64,000 nucleotides of DNA, taken from the NCBI RefSeq assembly GCF_036327775.1, contig NZ_CP109598.1, positions 4,526,001-4,590,000 on the forward strand. Direction: 5' to 3'. Within the stretch, counting starts at the first letter, position 1. The number at the start of each line of letters is the position of its first letter. The translations under genes were made by a program, and so were the position numbers. The notes beneath the pieces are model-generated. The model did not search any database. It saw only the letters and a list, made by a program, of their open reading frames with translations, and was not told the DNA's origin. Of this stretch, positions 1-8,000 are shown in pieces. This DNA comes from Streptomyces sp. NBC_01498. Its GTDB lineage: Bacteria > Actinomycetota > Actinomycetes > Streptomycetales > Streptomycetaceae.

Positions 1-464
1 ACGGCCCGTGCCACCGCCGAGTCGGCGCCGGGTACGGCCAGCGCCCCGAGCAGGGACAACTGGTGGGTCAGCCGGGGCCACTCCAGGCTGTCCAGCCATG
101 TCGCGTCGGGCCCGGCGCCCGCTTTGGCGGCGGGCCCGTCGAGCCGGTGCAGGGTCTGGGTCATCGCCCAGTGGCTCCAGACCGTCGTCTCGGACGACGA
201 GGCGCCGGGGGTGAAGGCGTGGACGGCGCGCTGGAAGACCGCGAGGTCGTCCGGGAGCGGCCGGCGGCGCGCGAGCACGCTGGGCAGCAGGAGGTCGGCG
301 CCCAGCACGCGCACCGCCGCCAGGCCGAGCCGGTCGTCCGCGAGGGTGGCGACGGTGCCCCCCACCACAGAGGAATGGCCTCCGTCCCGAAGGACGGAGA
401 CCACCTCTGAAGCAAGGTCGTGCACCACACCCGCCAGGCGGGGAGGGGTACCTGACTGCTTCAT
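1..464 (-). CDS. Unknown protein, N-terminal part (cut by window edge)
   Basis: The reading frame starts at ATG 464 and stays open to the window edge, giving 154 residues without a stop. A good ribosome binding site (GGGAGAG, four bases upstream) supports the start. The sequence begins MKQSGTPPRLAGVVHDLA and is rich in Leu, Ala and Val with WSHWAMTQTLHRLDG further on. It has no signal peptide or clear membrane segment. The gene lies 12 bases after the stop of a 59-residue peptide gene on the same strand, so the two are probably cotranscribed. I do not recognise the family; a role in modifying or handling the small peptide is only a guess from the neighbourhood. Confidence 0.6.
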   Translation of the reverse strand, partial: MKQSGTPPRLAGVVHDLASEVVSVLRDGGHSSVVGGTVATLADDRLGLAAVRVLGADLLLPSVLARRRPLPDDLAVFQRAVHAFTPGASSSETTVWSHWAMTQTLHRLDGPAAKAGAGPDATWLDSLEWPRLTHQLSLLGALAVPGADSAVARA

Positions 465-476
465 TCGACTCTCCCG

Positions 477-656
477 TCAGCCCTTCTTCGGGCGCGGGGT
501 CGGCGGGGAGAGCAGAAGCCCTCCGGCGCCGCCGATGAGCGCGAGAGCCAGGCTCTCGCGGCTGTCGCGGTAGGTCCCTTCGGCCTCGCTCGGGCTCAGG
601 ACCGCTTCGATGTCGATGTCCTGTGTGACGTCACGGGCGGTGGTCTCGGTGGACAT
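477..656 (-). CDS. Small 59-residue peptide, possible modified-peptide precursor
   Basis: A short gene with ATG at 656 preceded by GAGAGGACAAGGC, a fair ribosome binding site. The product has an acidic N-terminal half (MSTETTARDVTQDIDIEAVL), then a hydrophobic glycine-rich stretch ALALIGGAGGLLL and a basic proline-rich end SPPTPRPKKG. That layout, an acidic leader followed by a distinct C-terminal core, resembles ribosomal peptide precursors, but no Cys is present and no modification enzyme can be named. It sits between the flippase gene (stop 77 bases upstream) and the truncated gene just downstream, all on the minus strand. It could equally be a small membrane-associated protein. Confidence 0.55.
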   Translation of the reverse strand: MSTETTARDVTQDIDIEAVLSPSEAEGTYRDSRESLALALIGGAGGLLLSPPTPRPKKG

Positions 657-732
657 GCCTTGTCCTCTCAGGAGGAAGCTGGTTTCTCGTACATAAATAA
701 GTTCAACGCACATATCGGACATGCGCAAACGC

Positions 733-3090
733 TCAGCTCCGCGTGCGGGACTTCCCGATGGTGATACGGGCGAGTACGGCGGTGGCGGCAAGGCCCAGCA
801 GCCCCAGCGAGACCGGCACGGCGACGTCCGCGAAGGCGCGCTGCGCCGCCCAACCCGCCACCGCGAGCACCCAGACCACCGACGCCACGACCCGCCCGTC
901 CAGGCGTGCGGCGCGGAGTACGACGGCGGCCGACCCCAGGCAGAGCACTTGCAGCAGGACCGGGAGCAGGAGGGGGAGCAGGACCGGCAGGAGGCCCGGC
1001 GGGTCAAGTGACCCGGAAATCGGCAGGGTGGTCGGGAGGCGGTCCAACACCTTTTCCGGCCAAGGCAGTTGGGCGAGCGCGTCGACGAGGGGCCGATGCC
1101 CGGGGCCGGCGAGCGCCGGGGGCCGTACACCGAGCAGCGCCGGGGCGCCGTGCAGCGCGCCGAACAACGCCAGTGTCCCGGCGGCGAGCAGCAGCGGACG
1201 CGACCGTACGAGCGCCACGGCCGCGCACTGGACCACGACCAGCAGCACTCCGCCCCCGAGGGACCACGGCGGCAGCGCCGCGAGCAGCCGGGCCCCCGGC
1301 ACCGGCCCGGCGCCGAGCTCCGCCGCGTCCCGCAGGGGGACCCAGAACAGCCCGGCGGCCAGGAGGAGCAGCGGCCACAGCGCGAGGGCCGCGCCGGGCC
1401 CCTTTCCGCGCGGCCCGCTGGCCGGCGCGGGCTCCGGCGGCTCGACGTGCCCCTCCGACCCGAAACGCTCCTCCGCCGGGGCGGCGGCCTTCGGCGGTAT
1501 GTGCACGGGCAGCCCGAAGGCCGGGGTCGCCGTGTCGTACCCGCTCGGCGCGTACGTCGTCCCCCGCGCCCACGCCGCCCGGTACGCGGCCTCCTCCGTC
1601 GCGTCCAGCGGCCCGCCGCCCCGCCGCCGGCCCCGCTCGGCGGCCTCGCGCGCCCACGTCGTCCCGTACTCCTCCGCGCGGCCCCGGCCCTGTTCGCGCC
1701 CCCGGCCCTGTGCGGGGCTCCCGTCCCGTCGGCCGTTTCCGTGCTCCCCGCGACCGCGCAGCGCCGACCGCAGCCCCGGCGCCGCGAACAGCGCCACCAG
1801 CGTCATGGACAGCAGCATCGCCAGCCCCGCCCCGGAGATCCCGGCGGGACCGAGCAGCAGCACCGCGCTGCCGAGGACGGACACGCACATCGCGCCCTGG
1901 AGCGCGGCGAGCATGCCCGTACGGCCCTGGACACGCAGCACGCCGATGTACAACTCCACCACCACACGCGGCAGCGCGGCGGCGGCCAGCAGGCGCAGCA
2001 CCGTCGACCCGTGCTCGGCGTAGTCGGCCCCGAAGGGCGCCAGGATCCGCGGCGCGAAGACCACCAGGACCAGCACCACGGGCACCAGCAGGACGGTCAT
2101 GCGGCGCAGCGCCCCCCGTACGCCCTCGGCCAGCCGCTCGGGGGAGTGCGAGGCGTGCGCGGTCAGGGAGGAGGCCATGTTGATGGCCATGAACTCCATC
2201 GTGCCGCCGACGGTGTAGGCGGTGTAGAAGTACGCGTTGTGCGCCGCGTCGAAGCGGACGGCCACCATCACCGGCAGCAGGTTGATCATCGCCAGGCTGA
2301 ACAGCGCGCCGACCGAGTCACCGGCCAGGAACCGCCCGATCTCGGCCGTACGCGGCGGCTCCCGGTCCCGGTCGGCGGCGGCCTGACGGGGAATCAGCCG
2401 CCGGAACACCAGCCAGCCGAGCGGCAGTACGGACAGGGCGATGGCCGCCGCCCAGGAGACGAAGACACCGAGGACGGGCAGCGCCGTGGCGAACGCGACG
2501 AGAAGCAGCAGCTTGCCGAGGGAGAACGCGGCGTTGCCGACCGGCACCCAGAACGCCCGCCGTAGCCCGGTCAGTACCCCGTCCTGGAGGGTCAGCAGCG
2601 CCCAGCCGACGCAGGACGCGGTGAACAGCAGCCCGGCGGTGAGGCCGCCGAGCGGCGCGTAAGAGGCGCCCCACAGGTCGAGGGTCAGCAGGAAGACCAC
2701 ACAGGCGAGGCAGACGACGGCCGAACTGACCGCGTACACCCGCCACACGAGCGCCCCGGTCGCCCGCCCGGCCCGGGGCACGTAACGCACCACCGCGCCG
2801 ATCATGGTGGTCGCGGTCAGGGATGCCAGCAGCCGCATGGCGGCGATGGCGGCGGAGCCCTGGCCGACGGCCTCGTCGGTGTAGTGGCGGGCGGCGACCA
2901 GCCAGAAGCCGAGACCGAGGGCGGCGGAGACACCGGTGGAGAGCATCAACGCGTACGCGTTGCGGAACATCGAGTCGCCGCGGTCGCGTAAGTCGCCGGG
3001 CCCGTCCTTCGCGTCCGAGGGCGCACGCGCGTCACCGGCCGCCGGACCCGGCGCGGCGTACGCCGCCGGGCGGCCCTCCCCACGCGCCAT
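733..3090 (-). CDS. Wzx/MATE-like polysaccharide flippase with extra C-terminal membrane domain
   Basis: The 785-residue product starts its membrane part at about residue 40 (MFRNAYALMLSTG) and runs through roughly 12-14 hydrophobic segments to about residue 450, as in lipid-linked polysaccharide flippases of the MOP superfamily (alternating TMs such as TTMIGAVVRYVPRAGR). Unusually a polar, Gly/Arg-rich linker (about 455-570) follows, then a second hydrophobic block (about 575-770) and a basic tail. Predicted role: moving lipid-linked glycans across the membrane. The start at 3090 has a G-rich upstream stretch; the internal Met at residue 41 is an alternative. Downstream on the same strand are the small peptide and the truncated unknown gene. 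Confidence 0.75.
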   Translation of the reverse strand: MARGEGRPAAYAAPGPAAGDARAPSDAKDGPGDLRDRGDSMFRNAYALMLSTGVSAALGLGFWLVAARHYTDEAVGQGSAAIAAMRLLASLTATTMIGAVVRYVPRAGRATGALVWRVYAVSSAVVCLACVVFLLTLDLWGASYAPLGGLTAGLLFTASCVGWALLTLQDGVLTGLRRAFWVPVGNAAFSLGKLLLLVAFATALPVLGVFVSWAAAIALSVLPLGWLVFRRLIPRQAAADRDREPPRTAEIGRFLAGDSVGALFSLAMINLLPVMVAVRFDAAHNAYFYTAYTVGGTMEFMAINMASSLTAHASHSPERLAEGVRGALRRMTVLLVPVVLVLVVFAPRILAPFGADYAEHGSTVLRLLAAAALPRVVVELYIGVLRVQGRTGMLAALQGAMCVSVLGSAVLLLGPAGISGAGLAMLLSMTLVALFAAPGLRSALRGRGEHGNGRRDGSPAQGRGREQGRGRAEEYGTTWAREAAERGRRRGGGPLDATEEAAYRAAWARGTTYAPSGYDTATPAFGLPVHIPPKAAAPAEERFGSEGHVEPPEPAPASGPRGKGPGAALALWPLLLLAAGLFWVPLRDAAELGAGPVPGARLLAALPPWSLGGGVLLVVVQCAAVALVRSRPLLLAAGTLALFGALHGAPALLGVRPPALAGPGHRPLVDALAQLPWPEKVLDRLPTTLPISGSLDPPGLLPVLLPLLLPVLLQVLCLGSAAVVLRAARLDGRVVASVVWVLAVAGWAAQRAFADVAVPVSLGLLGLAATAVLARITIGKSRTRS

Positions 3091-3321
3091 ACGGTCCCCC
3101 CTGCGGTCCCCCCGGCTCCCGGATCAATGTGGGCGTTGGGGACGGCTGCCGTCAATACGGTCTCCCGGCAACGGAGTTGACGATTCCTCACGGATGGACT
3201 CCCTGAGGTGCCGGGACGGAACCCGGACATTCGCGAGATCGTTCCCGGACCGATTCGGCCATACGTTTGGCGCGGCCGGCGGGACACCGCCGCGACCGCC
3301 CCCCGGATGATGGAGACCACG

Positions 3322-3696
3322 ATGCGTCCGAGCCTCGCCGCCCGTTCCGCCCGCCTCGTTCTGGCCGTCGTGGCAGCCGCCGCGCTCACCGCGACCGTGA
3401 CCGCGTGCGGCCCCGCCGGGACGTCCACGAGCGTCGAGAACTCCACCGACGGCGGCGGGACCGGCACGTCCTCCGACAAGAACGCGGACCCGGACAAGGC
3501 CAAGGACGGCTACTACGGGTCCGAGGACGACGTGGCCGACACGGACAAGGCGAAGGACGATTACTACGGGTCCGAGGACGACGTGGTCGACACGGACAAG
3601 GCGAAGGACGATTACTACGGGTCCGAGGACGACGTGGTCGACACGGACAAGGCGAAGGACGACTACTACGGGTCGACCGACGACCAGAAGAACTGA
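3322..3696 (+). CDS. Lipoprotein with four tandem acidic DTDKAKDDYYGSEDD repeats
   Basis: The start at ATG 3322 is chosen because GGAG lies six bases upstream and it places the signal peptide at the very N-terminus (RPSLAARSARLVLAVVAAAA) ending in the lipobox VTAC. After cleavage the mature 100-residue protein is a Ser/Thr/Gly linker followed by four 17-residue repeats, each with DKAKD, YYG and an acidic DD cluster. The second and third are identical. The protein should be anchored on the outside of the membrane. The Asp/Glu/Tyr-rich repeats could bind cations or wall polymers, but this is speculation; the family is not recognised. It is divergent from the flippase gene. Confidence 0.75.
   Translation: MRPSLAARSARLVLAVVAAAALTATVTACGPAGTSTSVENSTDGGGTGTSSDKNADPDKAKDGYYGSEDDVADTDKAKDDYYGSEDDVVDTDKAKDDYYGSEDDVVDTDKAKDDYYGSTDDQKN
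3487..3696 (+). repeat. 51-bp coding tandem repeat, four copies
   Basis: Units begin at 3487, 3538, 3589 and 3640. Copies two and three are nearly identical at DNA level (one differs at single third positions from copy one). Each encodes 17 residues; the last copy degenerates into STDDQKN before the stop. Such DNA identity suggests recent expansion by slippage or unequal crossover. Confidence 0.9.
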
Positions 3697-4123
3697 GTCC
3701 GCGTCCGTGGTCCCAATCGATCCCGGTCCCAACTGATCCCGGTTGCACCGTTCCCGGTCCCGCTGTTCCCGGTCCCAGCGTTCCCGGTTCCCGATGTCCG
3801 CGCGTGTCCCGGCGGCACGACAGAGAAGTTCACTCGCACGGATGAATTCGCGGTGCGCGGAACGGTCTTGACGGCCCGTCAGCTTGGCTCCGAACATCCC
3901 GTGACAGCCCGACCGGGCCAAGGTGGGACAGGTCCGGGGCGGGAGCGTCGGCGGTCAAGGGCTCCCGACCGGCCACGGAAGCGCTATTCGGCCAAGGCGC
4001 CCCGCCGTTCCCACACAGCGTCGCCACCCTCCTACGGTTCGTAGTCGCGCCACCTCAAGGGGGCGTGGACCGCAGCCGGGGCCGTCCCGCCCCTGTCTGC
4101 CCGACCGGAAGTGAGACCGACGC
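3697..4123. other. Intergenic region with a 15-bp tandem repeat
   Basis: No gene is supported. At 3750-3794 three copies of a 15-bp unit (GTTCCCGGTCCCGCT and variants) follow each other, flanked by further TCCCGGT motifs back to 3711. The remainder contains the upstream region of the next gene, with a GGAAGTGAG ribosome binding region near 4108. Confidence 0.5.
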
Positions 4124-4981
4124 ATGTCCACCGTCACCACGAGCGGCACGTGGCCGTCGATGACCGCCAACCCGCCGAACCTCGAAGGGCTCAGCACCAG
4201 CAACGTCCGCTGGGGTATCCCCGCGGGCAGCGGCAAGAGCGGTTACGTGTTCACCGGCAGCACCACGGATGTCGTCACCGACGGAACCGAGTTCGTGATC
4301 GGGACGTTCACCCACCAGAACTTCCCGATCCAGTCCAACGGTGTCAACCGGTTCGAGGTCGACCTGTCGGTCGGCGTCGCCTTCGAGGCCGGTCTCTCGA
4401 AGAACTTCAGCTTCCGCTTCCGCCACAACGAGACCCCCAACGACGGGCCCAACCCCGAGGACATCGTCGATCTGCCGACCACCGTCTCCCCCGAGACCGT
4501 GACCATCGACGGCACCGAATACGCGGTCGTCATCACCGGTTTCAAGCAGGGCGGCAACATCGTCACCCAGTTCATCAGCGCGGAGAACGGCGCCAACAGC
4601 GGGGACATCGTCGCCGTGCTCGCCCGCACCGGCGCGCCCGACATCGCCATCACCACGGTCCGGTACAAGGGCGACGTCAAGTACACCCAGGCCGACGAAT
4701 ACGTGGAGATCATCAACCGGGGCACCGCACCCGGTGACATCTCCGGCTTCGTCCTCGGCGCCGACGACCGCGGCCAGGACTTCACCTTCCCGCCCGGCAC
4801 CGTCCTCCAGCCCGGCCGGCGCATCCGCGTCTACACCAACGAGGTCCACCCCGAGTGGGGCGGCTTCAACTACGGCAGCGGCCGGCCCATCTGGAACGAC
4901 AAGGGCGACAGCGCGGCGCTGGTCGACCCGGCCGGAAACCGCGTCTCCACCTACGGCTACGGCACCGCCGCGAGACCGTGA
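4124..4981 (+). CDS. Choice-of-anchor K domain plus lamin tail domain protein
   Basis: The 285-residue protein has two parts. Residues 1-165 match the choice-of-anchor K pattern: GTW near the start, VRWGIP, SGYVFTG, FVIGTFTHQNFPI, FRFRHNETPN and VTIDGTEYAVVITGF. Residues about 168-280 resemble a lamin tail (LTD) beta-sandwich: IAITTVRYKGDVKYTQADEYVEIINRGTAPGDISGFVL, RIRVYTN, IWNDKGDSAALVDPAGNRVSTYGYG. No signal peptide is visible, which is odd because both domains are usually found in secreted proteins. The start at 4124 follows GGAAGTGAG. A strong hairpin follows the stop. Single transcription unit; function unknown, likely binding or surface-related. Confidence 0.8.
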   Translation: MSTVTTSGTWPSMTANPPNLEGLSTSNVRWGIPAGSGKSGYVFTGSTTDVVTDGTEFVIGTFTHQNFPIQSNGVNRFEVDLSVGVAFEAGLSKNFSFRFRHNETPNDGPNPEDIVDLPTTVSPETVTIDGTEYAVVITGFKQGGNIVTQFISAENGANSGDIVAVLARTGAPDIAITTVRYKGDVKYTQADEYVEIINRGTAPGDISGFVLGADDRGQDFTFPPGTVLQPGRRIRVYTNEVHPEWGGFNYGSGRPIWNDKGDSAALVDPAGNRVSTYGYGTAARP

Positions 4982-4993
4982 CCGAGTGACCGT

Positions 4994-5025
4994 GCCCCCG
5001 CCGGCGTTCAACCGCCGGCGGGGGC
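4994..5025 (+). terminator. GC-rich hairpin terminator
   Basis: A perfect 12-base inverted repeat (CCCCCGCCGGCG, loop TTCAAC, CGCCGGCGGGGG) with one additional G-C pair lies 13 bases after the stop codon of the preceding gene. There is no T tract, as is common in Streptomyces. Confidence 0.75.
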
Positions 5026-5322
5026 CGGCCGATCGCGGCGGTTTCCACCGAGCGAGTGGCGAGAGGCGGCCACGCCGGCGCGGAGATGGACGTCCGTACC
5101 GATTGGGGCGCGTCACGGCCTCTTGGTCGCCGACATCCTCGGTGTTTGCCTGACGCGACCTCGGACCGGGCGGGTGCCTACCGCAAGTGCGGGTCCAACA
5201 TCCACCCGCCCGGGGTGCTGAGGATCACTGAGGCGCGAGCGTTGGACCGGTCCGGGTGGGCTTGAAGAACGTGTCCCGGGCGCTGTCCACCCTTCCCCTC
5301 CCGGACGGCGTGACTCCGGTCG
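5026..5322. other. Intergenic region, nothing recognised
   Basis: About 300 bases between the hairpin and the SDR promoter. No supported coding sequence or repeat was found. Confidence 0.4.
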
Positions 5323-5382
5323 TTGACGGAACAGACCTGTCGGTCTATCTTCGGTCTCAGAAGACCGACCGGTCTGACTATC
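5323..5382 (+). promoter_or_regulatory. Promoter and TetR-type operator of the SDR gene
   Basis: TTGACG at 5323-5328 and TATCTT at 5346-5351 are separated by 17 bases, a near-consensus housekeeping promoter. The region from the -10 onwards holds repeated CGGTCT/AGACCG half sites (5341, 5352, 5362, 5370). The 16-mer GACCGGTCTGACTATC at 5367-5382 recurs in inverse orientation at 6162-6177 ahead of the TetR gene, so one regulator probably controls both. Confidence 0.65.
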
Positions 5383-5402
5383 GAGGTTTGGAGAGTATCG
5401 CC

Positions 5403-6146
5403 ATGAGCGATTTCACCGGCAAGACCGCCCTCATCACCGGATCGACCCAGGGCGTCGGTCGAGACGCCGCCGGCACCCTGGCCGCTTCCGGCGCCCGGGT
5501 CCTGATCACCGGCCGTAACGTGGAGCGCGGCGAGAAGGCCGTCGCTGAGATCAGGGCCGTCGGGGGTGAGGCCGACTTCCTCGTCGCTGACCTGCACGAT
5601 GCCGCCAGCGCCAAGGCACTCGCCGCCGAGGCGGTGGCCCTGGCGGGTGAGATCGACATCCTCGTCAACAACGCGGGCGTCTACATTCTCGGACCGACCG
5701 CCAGTGTCACGGAGGCCGACTTCGATGCCATATACGACCTGAACGTCAAGGTTCCTTTTTTCCTGGTCGCGGAGCTGGCTCCGTTGATGGCTGAGCGCGG
5801 GCACGGTGCCATCATCAACATCACCACGGCCTTCGCCGAGAAAGGCGCGGTGGGGCCGGCCGCCTACGGCTCCTCCAAGGCGGCGGTGGGTCTGCTCACC
5901 AAGTCGTGGGCGGCCGAATACGGCGTCAGCGGTGTCCGGGTCAACACCGTCAGCCTCGGCGCGATCCTTACCGAAGGTAGTACCAAGGCATTTGGCGAGG
6001 CCGTCCACGACTTTCCCAAGGGGTCCCCGGCCGACCGTGTCGGCACGACTGCGGAAGTGGCCGCTGCCATCGCCTTCCTCGCCTCCGACGACGCCTCCTA
6101 CATCTACGGCGCGACCCTCGCAGTTGACGGCGGAATGGTCCTTTGA
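5403..6146 (+). CDS. SDR family NAD(P)-dependent oxidoreductase
   Basis: The 247-residue product is a classical short-chain dehydrogenase: nucleotide-binding TGSTQGVG at residues 12-19, NNAG at 89-92, catalytic YGSSK with Tyr155 and Lys159, and a C-terminal FLASDDASYIYGATLAVDGG. The residue 13 before the Tyr, normally the catalytic Ser, appears to be Thr142 (NITTAF). The substrate cannot be told. Start 5403 is chosen because it gives the canonical N-terminus and lies 51 bases after the -10 box. The gene is followed by a TetR regulator on the same strand, with matching operator sequences ahead of each, so the pair is most likely an autoregulated, ligand-inducible detoxification or catabolic unit. 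Confidence 0.88.
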   Translation: MSDFTGKTALITGSTQGVGRDAAGTLAASGARVLITGRNVERGEKAVAEIRAVGGEADFLVADLHDAASAKALAAEAVALAGEIDILVNNAGVYILGPTASVTEADFDAIYDLNVKVPFFLVAELAPLMAERGHGAIINITTAFAEKGAVGPAAYGSSKAAVGLLTKSWAAEYGVSGVRVNTVSLGAILTEGSTKAFGEAVHDFPKGSPADRVGTTAEVAAAIAFLASDDASYIYGATLAVDGGMVL

Positions 6147-6161
6147 CTAGCCTCCCCGGGG

Positions 6162-6178
6162 GATAGTCAGACCGGTCT
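6162..6178 (+). promoter_or_regulatory. Palindromic operator before the TetR gene
   Basis: AGACCGGTCT at 6169-6178 is a perfect 10-bp palindrome inside GATAGTCAGACCGGTC (6162-6177), which is the exact reverse complement of 5367-5382 in the SDR promoter. Sharing 16 bases between the two upstream regions points to a common TetR binding site. Confidence 0.6.
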
Positions 6179-6257
6179 GCCTGCTTCGTTAGGCTGGCCG
6201 AGCCGCATGTGCGCTGAATGAGGCCCGGGGCCGCTGTCATCGAAAGGATGCTGACGG

Positions 6258-6842
6258 ATGAGCGAAGTTAACTCGGTGCCGAGGCCGTCGGCCCGTGAAC
6301 GATTGCTCGCGGCAGCGAATCGGCTGTTCTACGAAGAGGGCATCCAAACGGTCGGAATCGACCGGGTGATAGAACAGGCCGGGGTGGCCAAGGCCAGCCT
6401 GTACAAGACGTTCGGGAGCAAGGACGAACTGATCCGGGCATACCTGGACCTCCAGCACACCTCCACCGTCGAACGGATCATGGGTGGGGTGGAGGCGCAA
6501 GCGACTGCTCGCGACCGTATCCTGAACGTTTTCACCACTCTGGGAACGGTTTTCAGCAGTCCGGACTTTCACGGCTGCGCCTTCATCAAGGCCACCGCAG
6601 AGGCACTTCCCGGAAGTGCGGCCCAGCAGGAAAACGCCAGGTACCGAGCATGGGTCCGGGGATTGTTCACCGATCTCGCCCGCGACGCCGGGGTCGCGAA
6701 TCCAGCGTCCCTGGCCCGACAGCTGCACATGCTCTTCGACGGATCGGGGCTCGGCGCCGATGTAGAGCGAGACCCGTCGCTGGCCGATGAGGCAAGGGCC
6801 GCGGCCGAGGTTCTGGTGGACACGGCCATCGCTCAGTCGTAG
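6258..6842 (+). CDS. TetR family transcriptional regulator
   Basis: The 194-residue protein has the N-terminal TetR helix-turn-helix at about residues 14-60 (RERLLAAANRLFYEEG, IDRVIEQAGVAKASLYKTFG, SKDELIRAYL) and a helical ligand domain after it. The start ATG follows GAAAGGATGCTGACGG. It lies downstream of the SDR gene; both have the same AGACCGGTCT-type operator, so it likely represses itself and the SDR. The inducing ligand is not predictable from sequence. Confidence 0.88.
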   Translation: MSEVNSVPRPSARERLLAAANRLFYEEGIQTVGIDRVIEQAGVAKASLYKTFGSKDELIRAYLDLQHTSTVERIMGGVEAQATARDRILNVFTTLGTVFSSPDFHGCAFIKATAEALPGSAAQQENARYRAWVRGLFTDLARDAGVANPASLARQLHMLFDGSGLGADVERDPSLADEARAAAEVLVDTAIAQS

Positions 6843-6899
6843 GGCACGAGTGCACGGCCACGGGACACCCGGGGTTCTGGCCGTCTTCGCTCTTCGGCT

Positions 6900-7323
6900 C
6901 CACCCAGTCGGTTTCCCGGGACACGCGCTCTGATGCTGCCCGCCGGGCAGACCGACCACGCCGCGGCTTTCACCGACGTGATGTCCTGTCTGCGCGTTTC
7001 CCCGCCTGTGGGGCCGGCCCTGCCCGGCGGGACGCTGTCCTGGCCGGGCAAGACGTACTCCTCCCGCGCCATTCGCGAGCACCTGTGCAGGCGCGGCATC
7101 CGAGCGGTCGTCCCCGCCTCGGACGACCAACGTGACCACCGAATCCGCCGCGGCGGACGGCCCGTTTTCGACCGTCAGGCGTACAAGGAGCGCAGCACCG
7201 TCGAGCGGTGCATCAACCGCTTGAAAGCCATTGCGCGGCCCGTGCACTCGATACGGCAAGACCGCAACCATCTGCCTCGCCTGACTCCACATTGCCGGCA
7301 TCTATATCTGGTCGGCACGATGA
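6900..7323 (+). pseudogene. IS5 family transposase remnant
   Basis: The frame from about 6933 encodes a DDE transposase C-terminal half: AFTDVM, GKTYSSRAIREHLCRRGIRAVV, DQRDHRIRRGGRP, FDRQAYKERSTVERCINRLK. After INRLKAIA the frame shifts; in the +1 frame the tail reads YGKTATICLA, a stop, then LHIAGIYIWSAR and a stop at 7321-7323, which is the expected IS5 end. The N-terminal half is missing. Thus at least one frameshift, one nonsense change and a large truncation. It cannot encode an active enzyme. Confidence 0.75.
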
Positions 7324-7703
7324 TCCAAAAGAAATTCCTAAAGACCGTTGCCGTACTGGCTGTGATCCGGTCGGGCGGCCGCCAGGACAGTCGTGCTGCT
7401 CTGTCGGGGCAATGAGGCAGAATGCGTCGGCGATCGAGGGCGTCAAAGCTGTCGAGTTCGGCGAGGACGGGTTACGCTGCAGCCAGAATGCCGTCGGCCC
7501 GGGCGAAACGTCGCTGGTTTCTCGGAGGTACCGGGCCGGGCAACGGACATCGACAGCGAGTAGATCACGTAAAAGATGAGCCCCCCGCTGTAGTGCGGCA
7601 ACGAATGCTCCCTGCGTGGCCTACCGCCGATGCGTGGCCAATGCTGAGTCCACGGCTGGCTGGACAACCATTGCAGTAGCTCACCAGAACAGGAAAACGA
7701 CAA
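7324..7703. other. Decayed intergenic region with a TetR fragment
   Basis: No intact gene. The middle holds a remnant of a TetR gene on the minus strand (entered separately). The last 100 bases are upstream sequence of the next gene, with CAGGAAAACGACAA before its ATG. Confidence 0.5.
7430..7512 (-). pseudogene. Fragment of a TetR regulator gene similar to the one at 9175-9870
   Basis: The minus strand reads ADGILAAA, stop, PVLAELDSFDA, which aligns with TDGILAAQRPCLDELDSFDT of the intact TetR protein encoded at 9175-9870. At DNA level GTCAAAGCTGTCGAGTTCG is identical in both (7442 and 9541). The stop codon and lack of the rest of the gene show it is a relic, so a second TetR paralogue once lay here. 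Confidence 0.6.
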
Positions 7704-8000
7704 ATGACAATCCGACTCGGAGTTCTCGCTCTCCTTGAAGCAAAGCCCGGCAAGGGTGACGAGCTGGCCGCATTTTTGCAAGAAGGTCGTGAACTGGCGC
7801 TGGCCGAGCAGGGCACCGTCACGTGGTACGCGTTCAAGATCAACGAAAGTCACTACGGCATGTTCGACACCTTCGAGACCAACGACGCCCGCGACGCCCA
7901 CCTCGCGGGACAGATGCCACGAGCCATTACCCAGGTCGCCACCGACCTGCTCGCCTCCACGCCAGACATCCGCACAGTCGACGTCGTCGCCTCCAAGTAG
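7704..8000 (+). CDS. Antibiotic biosynthesis monooxygenase (ABM) domain protein
   Basis: The 98-residue product has the dimeric alpha+beta barrel pattern of ABM/YgiN-like proteins: LGVLALLEAKPGKGDELAAFL, GTVTWYAFKINESHYGMFDTFE, DAHLAGQM. Such proteins oxidise quinol-like or polyketide substrates without cofactors, or act as small dehydratase-like enzymes. Here no cluster partner is obvious apart from the YCII-like gene 490 bases downstream and the TetR/SDR genes around. Start ATG 7704 is preceded by AGGAAAACGACAA. Confident on family, not on reaction. Confidence 0.85.
   Translation: MTIRLGVLALLEAKPGKGDELAAFLQEGRELALAEQGTVTWYAFKINESHYGMFDTFETNDARDAHLAGQMPRAITQVATDLLASTPDIRTVDVVASK

Noticed and set aside
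743..2565. Several plus-strand frames opposite the flippase gene
   Set aside because: All are antisense to a clear membrane protein gene and are rich in Arg, Pro and Ala.
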